A stretch of DNA of 64,000 nucleotides from Uloborus plumipes (taxonomy: Eukaryota > Arthropoda > Arachnida > Araneae > Uloboridae). The stretch's first letter is position 1. Each line of letters starts with the position of its first letter. The translations under genes and the position numbers were made by a program. Shown here piece after piece: positions 39,401 to 55,100 of the stretch. The notes beneath the pieces are model-generated. The model was not told the DNA's origin, ran no database searches, and worked only from the letters and a program-made list of their open reading frames with translations. The stretch is taken from positions 62,001 through 126,000 of the forward strand of contig JAXGGA010001185.1 in the NCBI GenBank assembly GCA_038373865.1. The letters run 5' to 3'.

Positions 39401-42400
39401 TAGTAACAAGTTCAACTTAATTTTTTTAAGTAAATGCTTGTTATTTTGTCATTAACATTGGTTAACATCACTAAAAGTTAAATTTCATAAAATTGTTATC
39501 ATATGCAACAAGAAACCTTATTCCAAACCTTATTACCAAAGCAAGAAACAACATTTACAAACAACTTAGAAGTTCTCATGTTAATTGCTGGGCAAGAGGG
39601 GGCGATATACTAGTCCAACAAAATGGTAATGTAAAGGTTTTGAGAAAATTGTCTGAAATGCAATATTTTGTTAACTTAATTGCAGCTGATAAAAATGCTC
39701 AATAACTGTTGTTTTTTTTTAATCGCCTTTCTATGGATTTCTGTATTTCTATTGGTGATTGCTGGTTGACTTGCTTTTCTTATTGATGATTTACTCTGTA
39801 CGTTTCTGCTGGTTCTTGCATTTTTTCTAATTTTCATTATTTGGTGATGTGGTCGTTACTTGTCCATTACTGATACTCTTTATGTTGTTGTTTTCTTAAA
39901 TTTTTCCTTGACCTTATTTCTACCCGTATTGTATATTGTGCTTTTATTATAAGCTCTGCGTATTTTACAATTGAAAGTTTGAACACTCAAGTCGTAAATC
40001 CCAATACTAATACACAAAATGAGAATAAATATTGCACTATTCTGCATATTAATGTAAGAAGTATTGCATCTAAAGTTGATGAATTAAACACTTTAATTAA
40101 AAATATCGAAAATATCTTATTGATTGGAATAACTGAGACATGGGGTATTTTGGATGGATTTACCTATTTTCCTGGATTTAATTGTCACTACATCAATAGA
40201 ATTAATAAAATTGGTGGCGGAGTAGCTCTTTTTGTAAAGAATGATTTTTAAAATGTTCATTCCTGTACTAAATTTACTTTTATAACTGATTTTTGTGAGA
40301 TTGTCTCAGTTGAATCTGATAATGTTGTATTTGCAACTATATATAAACCACCTAAAGGTGACTTTACTGCCTTTTTTTCTGTTCTTGATTCATTATGTGA
40401 TTACTCTATAGTTGTTAAAAAGCAATTTGCTTATTTGGAGACTTTAATATTGATTTCTTAGATAAAAATGACCAAGGTACTATGATTCAAGACTTATTCA
40501 GATCTCATGGCTGCACCAACTTCATTGATAAGCCTACACGCATAACTCATAACACCTCCACTCTAATTGATATTATCGATACAAACTTGTATGAGAATTT
40601 GTATGATTTTAACCATGAAAATTTGAGCAATATTGATGTTATAAGATATAATAATCCTGGTTCAGCTTACCTGAAAAATGAAGCTTTTGCTGGTATAATT
40701 ATTTCTGATATTTCTGACCATTTTCCTGTATTTGTTAAACTTAATGAGAAATTAATTTTTAACAATCATAAAGCATTTAATGAATGTAATGGCTGTACTT
40801 ATCCTATGACCAGGCTTTATAATCAACATTCCCTTGAAAATTTCAGAATTTACATATCTACTATAAATTGGATGGATATCTTAATTTTTAGTAATATTGA
40901 AGATAATTACAATGCCTTTTTGAAAACTTTTTCCGATTTTTACAATATTTTTTTCCCTTATACCGCCTTCAAAAAGAAGAACAAAATGAGGAAGTGTTGG
41001 ATGAATATTGACTTATTGAGAAAGATTAAGTTTAGGAATAAACTCTATCAGAAATTTATAAACACTAGAAAAATTGAAGATTTAATAATTTATAAGACTT
41101 ATAGAAATGGGGTAAATAAGGAAATTAAGAGAGTTAAGAAACAATTTTATTGCAATCTATTTTCCATGGATAAGTCAACTAAAACTATTTGGAATAATTT
41201 AAAGAAAATTGATGTCACTGTTAAAGGTGCTGTTCAATGCGATATTACTGGTATAAGTGATTTAAAATATGATGATGTAACTGTTGTGAATGATGCTGAT
41301 AAGGCTGAGATTTTAAATAATTACATTTTGAATATAACTGATAATTTAATCATTACTAATGATATCAGTGCTTCTAATGAACACTCATTCCATGGGTATT
41401 TAGAGAAATTTAGATCTATACCTTATTCTTTTTATTTAGGTGAAATTTCATCTGCTGAGCTTACTACGATAATTGATAATTTGAATATTTCTAAGTGAGC
41501 TGGGCATGATGGAATACACCAGAGAGTAATAAAATATATTAAAAATGAAATTTCCCCTATGCTTACAATGTTATTTAATTGTGTTTTTTCTGAGTTTATA
41601 ATACCGAATAATTTGAAAGTCTGTAAGATTATTCCTGTTTTCAAAAAAAAAAAGGTAACCCCAATGATGTTTAAAATTATAGACCTATTTCTATTGCTTG
41701 CATTTTTGCTAAAATTCTTGAGAAGTTAATTTATTCTAGGATTTAGAACTATTTTTGCACTAATAATTTACTTTTAAATAACCAATATGATTGTACTAAA
41801 AATAAATCAACTGAAGCAGCTATAATTCGAGCAATTGATTACATTCAGAAAGAAATTGATGTCAAAAGAAATATTGTACTTGGTTTTTTTCTTGGTCTTA
41901 CTAAGGCTTTTGATGTTATTGATCATAATATTTTACTATACAAATTAAAATTTTATGGTATAAGAGGTTGAACTTTTGATCTGCTTTGTAGTTATTAAGA
42001 ACTTATTAAGTTATTAATAGAAAACAGTATGTTTCCAGAGGAAATTCATGCTCAAGAATGCTGTCAGTTAAGTATGGTGTTCCTCAGGGTTCAGTATTGG
42101 GTCCACTGTTATTCATTATCTTTTTAAATGACATTTTCTTATTATCTAAAGATTCTTTAATTTTGTCTTATGCTGATGACACATCTGTTTTTGTTGATGA
42201 AAAGGATGTAGTTTCCTTGAAAACTAAAAATCAGGTTTTATTAGAGAGAGTTATGTTATGGTTTAATGCTAATAAATTGTATGTTAACTACGACAAAACT
42301 AATTTCACTATCTTTCATTGGAAAAATAAGAAAATTGACAATTTTGAACAAAGGTTTATTGGAAAAACTTATCAACATGTAGAGAATATTAATTTTTTGG

Positions 42401-43050
42401 GGATTAATTTGCAAAATAATTTACGCTGGGATAATCACATTGATTTTGTTTCAAAAAAGATTTCTCGTAGTTTAGGTTTAATTAACTTTGTGTCAAATTT
42501 AGTTCCTGTAAATGTTTTGTTCATCCTATATTTTTCTATGATCTATTCAGTTATTAATTATGGTATACTTGCCTGGGGTCAAACAACTAAAAATAATTTA
42601 AACAGAATTAATGTTTTAATAAAAAGATTTCAAAGAATAGTTAATATGGCTAATAGATTTGGTGACATAAATAGAAGTTTTTTAATGAACGCTGAACAAA
42701 TTTATAATTATAATGTTGGTCTTTTTATGTATGATTCAGTCCATAATGGGTTTAATTTGGAAATAGTAGAAATGCGAGAAATGGCTCATAATTATCATAC
42801 TAAGCATCGTGATGATCTTTTACCAATTTTTGCAAAAACAAATTTATTATTCAATGGCATTAATTTCTATGGACCGATATTCTGGAATTCTCTACCAAAC
42901 AGCCTAAAATGCATAAACAGTAGAAATTTATTTAAAAAACGATTAAAAAATGTTATACTTAGCTCCACTTAAACTTAAACTAATTTGTGAACACTAATTT
43001 ATCCTCAATGTCTTTCGGTAGCTCTGAGTTTTTCTTTTCTTTGTTTATAT

Positions 43051-43147
<97 letters not shown>

Positions 43148-46100
43148 CATATATATTTTTTTTCTCTATTGTTTTTACTCTCTGTATATATGTTCTTATG
43201 AATTCAGTAGAGTACTTTGTATTTCCCTAATTATTAATTTGCCCTATATGTTGTCCCTTTTGAGTGATGGGAGCTCGTCAGGCTGTTTTTTTTTACAGCC
43301 TTTACTCCCATTTACTTAATCAGGGCTTTTTGGTTATAATGTATATACTTGACGTTTTTTTTTTTTTTTTTTTCTGTATATGTGCTCTATTTATTGTTGT
43401 ATTCGTCTTATGCTATGTCTTATTTTTTGTTTATGGTTTGTATTGCCTTGATTGAAAATAAAAAATTGAAATTGAAATTGAATTGAAATAGCATTAAATT
43501 CCAAACTTTTTACAATGTTAGTTGATATGTTTTGTTTTGGTGATAATTGTTTCAAATAAAAAAAAATAACAAACAAGTTAAATTATGTAGATTTACTGCA
43601 TATCCTTTCCATTTACCTCAATTCTTATTATTCAAAGTATATTTTTAAATTTCACTTTGTTTTATCACTTTATTAAAAAAAATCATCTCAAAATCTTTGA
43701 TTTTAGCAACCTTAGCAAAAAGGTTAATATAATATTTAAAACACTGTAGTTTAGAAAAATATATGATCCTTAAAATACTTGAAATACATAAAACTACATT
43801 CACATTGATCCCGTCATACAAATCAACTTTTCAAATGATAGTTTTTACACATCATTTTGCATCTATTAAGCATTTTGCAATGCATGGCTTAATAATAAAA
43901 GTAACAGTCGTTTGGAAATTGATAAATACTTATTGTGAATGAAAGCTCTAATGTTACTTAACTTTGTTAAATTATCTGTATAACGATTACTGACAAAGAA
44001 GAAGCTTAACTTAATATGCACTTACAGATGGTTGATAATCACAGGATTCTAGCTCCGATAACACATCTTCTATTTCAGCCTGAAATATACATCATTTTCA
44101 TTTTATTTTAATGTAGACACTAATAAAAAAACAGTCAAAAATAAAATAAACATTTTTGATATTTAGGACATGTGTAAAGGTATTTAAAGCATGTACCATG
44201 GCTACAGCTATATGGCCTATATTTATTGCACCTAAGATTTACTTTGTAGAAGGTAACACCAAGAAATTACCCGTATTACAATTGGCTAGCAGATGGTGAC
44301 AACTTTTGTTGTTTGTACTCTGGGGCACATATTTGGTTTACATAATTTTTACCTCCATACAGAAATTTGGTAAAATCTTATTTGGAATATGCTATATAAC
44401 TTTGTTTGCCTTATTTTAAAAAAGTTATTAACTTATTGGAAAGGGTTCAAAGGAGAGCTACTAGGCTAATAAATGGAATTTTAAATTTAGATTATGATCC
44501 TAGAACTTATGAGCAAGGTTGCCAAGTGTAAGAACAGTAAATGTGGGACATGCTTCTAGAGGGAAGAGGGCAAAACGAATGAAGTCTGAAAGTTGAAGTT
44601 AAACATCATAAAACTTGAGATTAAATTTTTCTCACACAAATTAATGCAAAACAAAACACACCTGCATTTTTTGACGTGTCGTTATTTTTCTTCATGAATA
44701 TTGGTGAGAAAAGTTTTAGTACTAAATATTGTGAAAATGCATGTTTTCTCCTTATTTATCTCTTATTTCATAGCACGGAAGGTAAAATATTTGTTTCTAC
44801 TAATAGCACGTTAAGAGGAAATATGTAAGGCTTCATAATACCACACTTTCAAAAGGGGAAATTTGAATATGCATAAACTAGTTTTAGAGTCAGTGACAAA
44901 ACTTTTGATTTTACAATTCAACATACATGGAATTAAACCTTACTACAGATGCCAACGCTTATATAAATCAAGTTTGTTTTAAGCAGTTTTGATTCAATAA
45001 AGCGGTTTTGATTCAATGAATAATAATTCAGTTCTTCAAATTATTTCAGTCCTGCTAGGTGGGAAGCTTTGTTAAGTGAGGTGGTTGCTTGTTGAGCAAA
45101 AAAACTTCCCGTCTATTGGACTGAAAACAATTTGAAGGAACTATCCATACTGATGAGGAGTTGGCAGTGGGGGTAGATTTTAGCGCAAGTTGGTGTGATT
45201 AAAGAAGAAAACAAGGGAAGATGGTAGTTTGGCACAAACTTAGCAGGCAAACTAGATATCATAACTTTTTAAGGCTGAGGGTTTAGGAATTCAGGATGAA
45301 AACCCTCTTTTTTGCGGGAAAGAGTTCAAGATTTTCTTAATGAAGATTTTTTTACAACAGGGTTGTTTTTGGGGCTATAATAATGTGTGAAAGAGAAAAT
45401 ACACGTCAATCACTCAAGTGACCCCAATTGAATAAACTTTAGTATCAAACTGAAAATCTTTGACAAACTCCAACCTTCTCTCCAAACACAATTACACCTG
45501 CTTTTTTACAATTGAGGCCTACTTTTCGTCTTCACAATTCCTTTTTACACTAATAGATTGACACACTTGAAAAATGTTTCATTTTTATAACATCTGTGAA
45601 AAGTAAACATTAAAGAATGTCGCTATCGAAAAAGGAAAGAACACTAATATTTTTCTTTCAAGAACAACAATACAAAAAAAAAAAAAAAAAAAAAAACACG
45701 GTTAAAGCAAAATTTGCTGCCCTAGGCAGCTGTCAAGGCTGCCTATAAGGAAATTAGGCCCAGCTTATATAGTTTTCTTTCAATGTGAAAAATGAAAGAT
45801 TTTAAATTAAAGATAAATCAATAGCCTTTTACACTTATTTCAGATGGTAAAGGAATCCATTGGACACTAGGAATAGCTTCCATGAAATGTGGTTTTAATG
45901 CTTTCTCCCTCTGCTGAGAATACGTCAGGATATGTCTGAAGTATAAAATGCAAAACTGATCCATTCGTTTTTCATCATTTCCAGTGGTAAAAGCTCTATA
46001 ATAAATATAATAACCCTTATTATCATCAAAGTAATTTAATTTAGCTATTATTAATTTTTTCAATCAAGATGCAAACATGAAGATCTAACAATGCACAATT

Positions 46101-49100
46101 TAATTCCAAAACAACTCAGATGATGCTCAATCTTTTTCACAGATTTGAACTCATCAAACAATCAATATCAGATTTTTCATACAGTCAATTTTCATATCTA
46201 ACAAAGTCCACTACAGCAGAAATCTCGTTTTAGAGAAGACTTTAACAACCTGCAACTCAAACTACACAGGAACAATCCATTTGCAGGATTGGTAAAATGC
46301 AATTTGTTACAGTCAAATGATTTCACTGTTTTCTGACTTTGCTAAAAAGAGATTTAGTTGCATGAAAAGGACAAAACAAATTTTGTCTCAAGTCAAATTG
46401 CTATTTTAAGTCATCTCTCAAAGTTTTCAATTTTTATTATTTAAAAAAAAAATAAATAAATATTAAAAAACCTCTTGTCGTGCCTCAGCAAAATTTCTAC
46501 TAAAGAAAATTCTTAAGATCTTCAATAACTTACAATAACTACAGTTATATAAGAGCATTTTAACAAATGTCTATTTTATATGCATTAGAGGGGCCAATAT
46601 TTCAAAATTGCATAGTTTGTTAAATCTGGGAAGCATACAGATTGGCTATATTTTAAAGATATTTATTATTAAATGAATACTTACAAAAGTTTGGTACACT
46701 AATTCATTTTTACAAACAAAACATTTTTATTACTTAGGGGAAAAATACAGTTATTAAAGATTTTAATTTTTAATTAAGTATATTTTGAATGACTTACCAC
46801 CCCCCCCCCCCAAAAAAAAAGCCTTCTCTCTCATTAAAGGAAAGAAAAAATCATAAAGCAAGGCTTAATGTATGGTAAAAATACTGCAAACATGAAGAAT
46901 AAAAAAAGATCAAAATTTAACAATAAAATAAATATTGAAAAGTAAACATTTTAATAATTGAAATGTGGCTGATTAAATCACTAATATCTTTTTAAATTTT
47001 AATGATATGCAGCTGATTTTTTTTTTTTTTTTAAGTTGCCAAATTTACTTGAATCTCAAATTTTGAAATTTATAAATTACTTTTTTACACATATGCAGTG
47101 AGAAATTAATTGCTTTACATTTTCATATTGCATCAAAACTTTAAATTTTTATTTTAAACCAGCTGCATGGCCCGGCGATGCACGAACTTCTTCAGAAATA
47201 AAAGCGATGTCAAGTAGCGCATGCTTAACACTCTCCCTAAATGACAAATGAAAAATTTACGGAGAATAACAGCACTAAATTGCTCATTCTTAATCCAAAA
47301 TTATCAATAAAATTCTAAATCTATTAGTTGTTCTCACATTTAAAAAAAAAAAAAAAAAGAAAAAAAAATCCCTACTAAAAGCAATTATTTCCATACTACT
47401 CATTTTTCTTGTAAAAATAACAATAATATTCTAAGCAAAAAGTTGTTTTAGAATTTGAATAGCATCCAAAACAACTATTTGGTAAGAATAATTACGTATT
47501 AGAATTTTACTCATTGACAGATATTCAAAATGGCAACAGAAATAAATGAAAATTATTGATTAGAATAAAAGAAATGACGAAAAATATGGTTTTATTAATT
47601 AGAATTGAGAAAAGAAATTCCAACAAAAAACCATCATTAGACCTTAAGAGCACCACATTTTCAAATAGCAACAGAAAAAAATAAAAGTGTTACTAAAAAC
47701 AATCGTTAGAACTTTATTGTAACCTGTATTCAAAATGGCAGTATTTTCTTTTTCTTTGATTTGGAGAAAGTAGTGTTTTCCCTGCAAAAATGGCACTAAT
47801 AGCAAAAGCAATTTAAGAATTTTACTTTTGCAGCACTCAGGCAAAAATGGCAGCAGATAGAAATCATTAATGAGATTTTTTTCACGTGCACACGATCGTC
47901 GATTTTCAATTAAAAATTAAATTCTGCTTTCTTTTAAAAGCCTGCATCTTTTTTCAGGGTGGAGATATCAATTAGTGGTTTTGAAAACTGTAGGAAGGAA
48001 ACTTTCCTAAAAGGTATTTTTGCATTTTTTCAAATGAGACCAAGATCAAGAAGATCCGATAAGTATTTTGCTATATAGGGACATTTTGAAGTCCTTTATT
48101 AGAAATTCGAATGGATTGGTACTTTTTTCCTGCTCAAAAACCACCCTATGATAATTCCCGGGTGCCCAAGTATCTCCCTGCCAAATTTTATCCCAATCTG
48201 ACGTAAACTGTAGATTTGTATAAGGTACACACACATATAAACATATATATTCTTCTCATATGTTTTATTTATGTGGATTTTAGTGTAATAATTTTAATGC
48301 ATGCTGTCAAGTTTTTTGAAACTTTGTTAAAGTTTGAAGATAAACTTTATGTGTTATGAGTCACATTGCATGCCAAGAAAATTTGATATTTTTTAAAGAA
48401 ATACTTACAACTTCAAGGACATAAAAAATACTTTTACGAAAATCTATAAAATGATTGTACATAGTAAACTACATAAAATTTATAGCTATTTACAATGAAG
48501 GATAATTAAAGAATGTTTTTGATTTCTTATTGTGTTGCTGGTCCCTCTAACATATGGGTGATTTAATTTTTATTGAAAAATGTCAGTTAGAACCTGTACT
48601 TTATGCAACACAAATTATAGAATAACTGTTCTTTTATTTCTCAAGAAATTCCGTTAAAATGTGAATTTTTGTAAATAATGAAGGTTTTTTCTTTTGTTTT
48701 TGTTTGCCACAGTAATCTATGAGGAAATTTCTTACTAATAAAAGTTTTTGAAGCAAATGTGAATTTCAGGTCAGGTTCTATATAGTTCCCAAAACCTTCC
48801 TTATGTTCTAATGTTAAGCTTAATTAGAACTGCTCAAAAAAAGGCCTTAGAAAAAATTTAATCAAAAAGTGATATTTCATACATATTCTATATCAACAAT
48901 TTTTTTCAATCCTACTCATCATGAATATTTGTTATTGAGCCTAATACAAACATTTTATACTATCTTTTTAATTTGAAGTTAGAAAATATTTAATTTATAG
49001 TTGAAATTAAAAACAAAGTGTACAACCACCAGGAAAGTAAAATATATGTAAACTGAATGAATAAAATTATTATTTTTCATTATTTTCTTTTTTCCGGATG

Positions 49101-52100
49101 CTGACAAATACTAAACTGAGTTACATGAGACTATTGGCTTAAATATACTTTTATATGTATACACATATATAAAACATAAAAATAAGTCTAAAAAATAAAG
49201 AACACCATACACTTTCAAAGCTTGAAACTGAAATTTTAGCAGCTTTGCCAAGGACGTAGTGAAATATTGCACCTCAGCAGTAGTCACACTGGAAAAAACA
49301 ACAATAATGAATTCAGTTTCAAAGAAGGTCTTGTGGACAAAATTTCAGTCACATTAAAAGAAGTTCAAAATGTTTACCATGATGCAGGAAAAACCAGAAG
49401 CATTATTTCATTGTCTTCTTTCAAAAAACCTATATGCACAATTTCTTCTTCTAGTTTGACGCTACAGCTATAAATACAGAGAAAAGTATAGTACTCAATC
49501 AAAATGAAATTCAAAAAAAAATATATATATGCATATGTATATATAATATATATTCAAAAGTTAGGTGCAGTCACTTAACAGAGACTTACACCATGAAAAC
49601 ATAAAGAAAACTTTCATCCATATGCACCAAAAATAAATAAATAAAATATTAGCCAACTTGTGTGAAGTATTCACACGTGACAGAAGGAATGCAAAATTTA
49701 GTCTTCTGAAGTTGCTTTGAATAACAGCAAATATGTGAATTGTTTACTTGTTTTTTGCTGGTAATTGTGAAAAAAAAATTTAAATATGTCTTACTTTTGA
49801 AGTTGAATGAAATGTTACTAAAGTTAAGGCATATGCACAAAAAACAAAGAACTTTTTAGAAGTAATATACATGATGGAGGAAAGTTGGATTAGAATTCTA
49901 CCGAAGAAAAAACCAATTAAAACTATAATTTTAGGCTCAAATTCGAAAGCATGTCTTTCCCAATAAAAGTACAAGGCTTTATCTAACAGAGCCAATGCCT
50001 ATTAAGTTTCATACTATTCATTGAAGTAATCTATAATTAAAAACAAAAAAAAACGATTTGTTAACAAGTTCAACAATTTTTAGATCAAGGGTCTATTTTT
50101 TGCCATCAGCTGGCACGATACGATTTAAAATTTAATATGCATAGTCTTGAGCGAAGGAGAATCAGAAGGGACATGATTCAGTTGTTTAAATTTATTAAAG
50201 TGAATGATGTATGGCTTAGAATTTGCACGGAAAGCAGGACAAGGGGTCATTGTTTTAAGCTGTTTAAATCTCAGGCTAATCTGGAAATTCGGAAAAATTA
50301 CTATTTTTGCAGGGTAGTGGAAACTTGGAACAGTTTTCCGGAAGAGGCAGTAAGGAACAATGGGGTAGATAGCTTTTAGAGGGCCATTGATCTTCATTGG
50401 GGTCTATAATTTGACTAGGACCAGCCCAGTTGGGCCCAGAGCCCGTTGCTGGTCTTTGTATTTGTATAAAATGAGGGGTCAATCATGGACTTTGATAAAA
50501 TATTTAGGAAGACCTCGGCTTTTGACAGAAAAACAGGCTAGAGAAATAATAAATAAGATAACCCAGTTAAAAGGAGAAAGGAGAATTTAAAATTGATTAT
50601 TTTCCAAATTTGAACACATTAATTAACTGAAAAACTTTTATGCAAAGTATAAAATCACTTGCAATTAATATCATCACAATAAATCAGTAAAATCTTAAGA
50701 ATCTTTGGCTATTAATTATGAATTAAATAAAATATTAGACATTGTTAAGGAGTTGAAAGAAAAAGAAGTAAATTCTCTTAGAAAGTTAAAAATTAGTGCT
50801 CTTTCATGAGATAAACTCATGTCATCTGATTTTGTTTGAAAAATTACCTTCACAGAAGGATCTTAAATTTTTCTGTTTGCAGAACTAAATCCTATTGTTT
50901 TATTTAGTTCAGTTCTCCAGTAAAACTTCCTATAATTATGAAATACAGGTCGCCGAACAGAATATGCACATATTTGAGAATGCAGAGGCTGTATGTATGC
51001 AAATTGATAGTTTAACACAGCATACAAACACTCTTAAAGATTGTAGAAAATAAATGTACTAAAGCATAAGAATTTATTTTATGTGCTTAAAAAAAGATAT
51101 TTATTTAGTCCTACTAATAAATATATATATAATTTCAATGGACACAAAAAAGCTCATACAAGTTATATTTTTGGTAAACAATCCTCCACACAAAGAATTT
51201 ACAATAAATTTAAATAAAATACAAAGTTACAAAAAAAATGTAATTTATCAAATTAGCTAGTTAGCACTATATTAATTTATTTGTCACCATATTGTAAGAT
51301 TCAACAATAATGTACCTAAATGAGATTAAGAAAACTAGAAAATATTAAATGCACCATTATACAAGCAGTAGAAAATCTCCATCTATACCCGTAATCAGGC
51401 AAAATGTTCATCAGTCTATCTAAAATGACGAGACTGAGAATCATATGAAATTGCACACAGATGTATTTACTCTGCATTTGTGATCCTTGCAAGTTGATTT
51501 TTGATAAGTTGCACTTTTAAAAATGAATAAGATTTTGAACACTTTACTTTATAGACAGCAAACTAATTATGTTGGTGGAGAGATAAGTTTTCAAAAGAGC
51601 TTACAAAGAATGAAGCCTTAAATGTGATGCGAAATCTATTTTGTACATAGAGAAGAAATAGTTTAAAACAATTTAAGCATGTTTTGATTTTAAATCTTCA
51701 ACCTAATTTGGCAAGTGGATGCAGGGCAAAGTGGATGGAGCAAAGTGAAAGAATTCAATTCATTTAATTGTTGACTCATTTTTTAAATCATGTAGATATT
51801 TCGTTATTTATTAATTCATTTACATTCTATTCCTTAATTACTCACTAACGTATTCATTCAATTGTTTATTTCCTATTTCGTTCTTTAGATTAATCACTCA
51901 TTATTTTTTCTCATTTATTAACTATTTATTCATTTATTTTTTTTATTATTTTTTTTATCAATAATTCATTTTCTCTTTTATTGACGAATTCATTTGATGA
52001 AAAGTACTGTTAATCATCAAATAGATTTTTTTAATACAAAAATATTTTATTTTTCCCTTTGCCCCATGGTTCTTTGAGATGAAAATGTTCAACATTTTGT

Positions 52101-55100
52101 CAAAAGTACAAAATAACTGCCCAAAAATGAAAAATAATATTTCAACAAGTTATATTGCAAAATACATTATTCCTCCTTTGTGTACAATAAGTTATAGTAA
52201 ACAATTTCCAATTTGTTCAGTTTGAAACATGGCCGGTTTGTTCATTGGCCGGAAGCCTCTTGAATTTGACACACATTTGCAGATACCTCTATAAGTCAAC
52301 CTCCATTTGCTATTCAAGTGCACTTTTTTTGACCAACTTTCTTTCACATTGACCATTTCTGATAAATTTATGTTTCTTAGCCAGTCAACCAAGTTTATTC
52401 TTTAAAGAGCTCTTTCAGAGAATTCCCCCTTGTATCTAGGGGAGTCAACACCACTCTCTGTGCCCTATGCTATTGGTGCACTGACTAGAAAGGGTTGGAG
52501 ATTTGTACCTAGGAAAGTCCATGTGAAAAAGAAGACACACAAGTTTTAGAATCACGTGCGAGTTAGACTTGATATTTTTTAATAGAACCAAATGAAAATA
52601 AAAATTATGGATTTATTTCTCTCATGAGGTATTAAAATAATACTTAAATATATAAGAGAAATTATTTACTAGAATTGGTTTTTATAAGATGAACGCTATG
52701 CACTAGTAAGTAAGTGATACAGAACACTCAGGGGCGTAGTCAAGGGTCTGAGGGTGTCCGGACCCAAACCCAAAATGACAAATTCTAAAAAAGAAGATTG
52801 AAGAAAAAATTGCCCTGTGTTGAAAACAAACATTATACTCACTCAAAATGCTACACTGTAAACTTGTCAGTTTTACTTAGAAAATCCTACTAAGGACTAG
52901 CCTAAGCAATGCAGAGCGCACTTTGAGCAAGCTTCAAAACATCAGAAATTCCAAAGAAGAATATTTTGAAGGAGAAATATTTGTACCAGCAAAAGATTTT
53001 ATCAAAGATGCTTTTGGGTCTGACATAGAAATGCCAAGAATAAGTAAAGTTCAAGCATTCAGAGCCAATTATGACACAAACTGCACAAAAGAATACTATA
53101 GAAAATCCATTTTCATCTCAACCTTAGATGCACTAATTTTGCATCTATCAAGTCAGTTTAATGATTCCAACAATAAGAGTCTAGAAAGTTTATAACTTTT
53201 AATTCCTAAAAACTTGAATGAAGAAAGTATAGAAAAACTAAAAAATCTAGAACATTTTTATGAGTCAAAATTGTGCATGGACTAAACTTAAATTCGAGTT
53301 CTCATTAAGGTGTGACATGTGGGCCAAAGAGACAACATCTCCAACTAGTCCAATAAGTATTGTTCTTTCTGCAACCCTAATTTCTATCCAGTGATAAATG
53401 GCTTGCAGAAAATTCTTTGCACTCTTTCAATTACAACATGCTCTGCCAAAAGAAGCTTCACATGCTTAAAACAAATAAAAACATATTTGAGGAACAGAAT
53501 GAGAGAAGATAGGTTGGTAGGTTTGGCTGCATTATGAGCTAATATTTAGAAAAGTGCCAATTTGAGTCCCATGTGAATTTTCACTAGTATTTCAAAAACT
53601 AGTTAAAAAAATAATTTTCCCCAGAAAGAAGACAAGGTTTTGCTTTCATTTCATCTAATAATATCAGAAAAAAAAATTTTTTTCTTCAGAAAATATGTTT
53701 TATACATCAAAAATCAGATCGGTAACGTGTCCCCAGTACCAAAGCTTAGCATGCAAACAGCTTAAGCGCACTTTCTAACTTCCCAAAAAAAATGCACTTG
53801 CACAAAAAACGATTTTATTTTTACCCCTTTGTTAATATTTTACTTCATTTTTGTTTTAATCGATTTCTGATTTTCTAGGGAATGCGAAATCGGCGTGTCC
53901 ACCAGTTCTGCGTCAAAGCGGTAACAATAACGTCCAATCTATATTTAGGCTCCCAAAATCATTTCCTGCACTGATACCACGTGATACTGAGTACATGGTG
54001 TGATGTTTTATCGCATCGTAATTAAAAATTTGCATTTCTGCATCTAAAATTGCAGGTAAGATTTTTTAAAGTGATTTATAAAATGTGTGTCATTTAAGTC
54101 ATCATATCGGTAACACGAGCTAAAATGCGCAGTTTTTATTGTTTTAAAAGTTATTTTATCTATAAGTATAGTCCTATATTGCAAGTGAAAAAACCACATG
54201 TTTGATTTTGGTTTAGCGCAATCGACTCGGAAATAAAAAAAAACTTTGTAGGTTTGTCAGATCGGTAACAGTCAGAGCGTTAACATTGAAAAACAGTGAA
54301 TATGTTACTGAACTAACTCTCACGTTTCAGAACTATTAAAAAGCAAAAATCATAATTTTTAGCCATATATTGAATAATTTTGTTCTTAAAAAATGAAAAG
54401 CAATGAGTTTCAGTACAATTGCTTCGTTTGTGGTTTGTATGACCTGACAATAGAAGTTAGTAAAATAAGAAAAATTGACACTGCAGAAATTAAGTTAATT
54501 AATTATTATTATTTTATTTATTTATTTTTTTGGTGCTTCAATTTCTCATAACTTCGATAAATAACTAGATAATAACTAGCATGCTAAATTTGAATTTCTA
54601 ATCAAGAAATTAAATTTCCTGCAACTAATTAAAGAAAAGCAAGCAGCAGAGTTGTGTGTTGAAAAAGTTGAAGTTGTGTGTTGTTTCAAAACAAAACAAA
54701 TGTTTTATTAGCTTGGATTTGGTAATCTTATAATTTATTTTATCTAAAAACCTCATCGCTCATTTTTATTCCCAAGAAATTCTTTTTTTATAATAAAATT
54801 TGATTTTTAGCTAATATATATATAAAAATGTAATTATCTTAATTCTGTGTTAAAAATGCAAGGAAATGATATCATTTTTAGAGATGTTAATGAAGACTGA
54901 AAGCATAAACTCAGATATGTAGCTCATATTAACATCAGATCTGTAACGGCTTAAAAGTGAGTAATCTAAGAAGGGGGTAAATAACTTCCTTGACCTACCC
55001 CCCCCCCCTTTTATTTTCTTGCATTTAGACCCAATTTAGACTTAGAATCCAATATTAATTTTTTTCTACAAAAAAATTTTTTCATCAGAAAACTCCAACT

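Larger units (their letters stand above)
39490..43492 (+). mobile_element. Daphne/CR1-related non-LTR retrotransposon, decayed
   Basis: It contains the C-terminal part of an ORF1, a complete but broken endonuclease-reverse transcriptase ORF, a 3' untranslated region with a large TA microsatellite, and a terminal (TTGAAA)n-like tail at 43454-43492. The 5' part of ORF1 is missing. Clade naming is tentative, based on general resemblance. Confidence 0.75.

Noticed and set aside
50501..50590. Tc1 HTH linker ([15 protein letters not shown])
   Set aside because: It is only about 30 residues, with no second helix-turn-helix or catalytic motif nearby, so the resemblance may be chance.
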